Positions 5,039-5,115 of a DNA stretch of 5,115 nucleotides are shown here, piece after piece. The position numbers and the translations under genes were made by a program. The stretch is from Clostridia bacterium (lineage in GTDB: Bacteria; Bacillota_A; Clostridia; Christensenellales; Aristaeellaceae). Location: the NCBI GenBank assembly GCA_017398245.1, contig JAFQGN010000162.1:1-5115 (forward strand). Reading direction: 5' to 3'. The first letter of the stretch is position 1; every line of letters begins with the position of its first letter. The notes beneath the pieces were generated by a model that ran no database searches, was not told the DNA's origin, and saw nothing but the letters and a program-made list of their open reading frames with translations.

Positions 5039-5115
5039 GGCCCGGTAGTACAGTTGGTTAGTACGCCAGCCTGTCACGCTGGAGGTCGAGGGTTCGAGCC
5101 CCTTCCGGGTCGCCA
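5039..5115 (+). tRNA. tRNA-Asp (anticodon GTC)
   Basis: A 77-base cloverleaf whose CCA (5113-5115) is the last codon-length of the window. Acceptor GGCCCGG (5039-5045) pairs with CCGGGTC (5105-5111) with one G.U pair. Anticodon stem CCAGC/GCTGG closes CTGTCAC, with GTC at 5073-5075. T arm GAGGG-TTCGAGC-CCCTT; discriminator G. It lies five bases after the CAT tRNA. The cluster may continue beyond the window because no terminator is visible. Confidence 0.96.

Overview
The window reads as a chromosomal housekeeping segment from a GC-rich member of the Clostridia (Firmicutes). Every gene lies on the + strand. The lineage is inferred from the order ftsH - PHP phosphatase - VanW/G5 protein - ridA - tRNA cluster, from strong AGGAGG-type ribosome binding sites, from sigma-A style promoters (TTGACG-17-TATAAT), from tRNA genes that encode their own CCA, and from GC-rich hairpin repeats of the GGGGCTCCGCCCC kind common in gut Clostridia. 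A genus cannot be named from sequence inspection alone.

Layout. Bases 2-1315 hold the 3' two thirds of ftsH, the membrane AAA+ zinc protease; its N-terminal membrane part lies before the window. It ends at a hairpin terminator (1327-1361). Bases 1316-1732 are non-coding: the terminator, then four compact GC-rich hairpins in tandem (1385-1480), a small hairpin (1509-1533) and a long hairpin (1660-1699) just before the next ribosome binding site. Bases 1733-2575 encode a 280-residue PHP-domain metal-dependent phosphatase of the YciV/TrpH/RNase AM kind. After a 144-base gap with an extended -10 promoter comes a 478-residue single-pass membrane protein with peptidoglycan-binding-like, VanW and degenerate G5 domains (2720-4156). 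ridA, the enamine/imine deaminase, follows after 62 bases without a visible terminator (4219-4602) and ends at a strong terminator (4611-4648). A consensus promoter (4690-4718) then drives a tRNA cluster: Pro(TGG), Glu(TTC), a CAT-anticodon tRNA (elongator Met or Ile2) and Asp(GTC), whose CCA ends on the last base of the window.

How the parts relate. These look like neighbouring but functionally separate units: protein quality control (FtsH), nucleotide or RNA end turnover (PHP), an envelope protein of unknown role (VanW), metabolite damage repair (RidA) and translation (tRNAs). No mobile element, CRISPR array, toxin-antitoxin pair or defence gene was seen, and I found no convincing undescribed system. 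The parts most worth a second look are the palindrome-rich spacer between ftsH and the PHP gene, two mutually exclusive foldings in front of the PHP gene, and the identity of the CAT tRNA.
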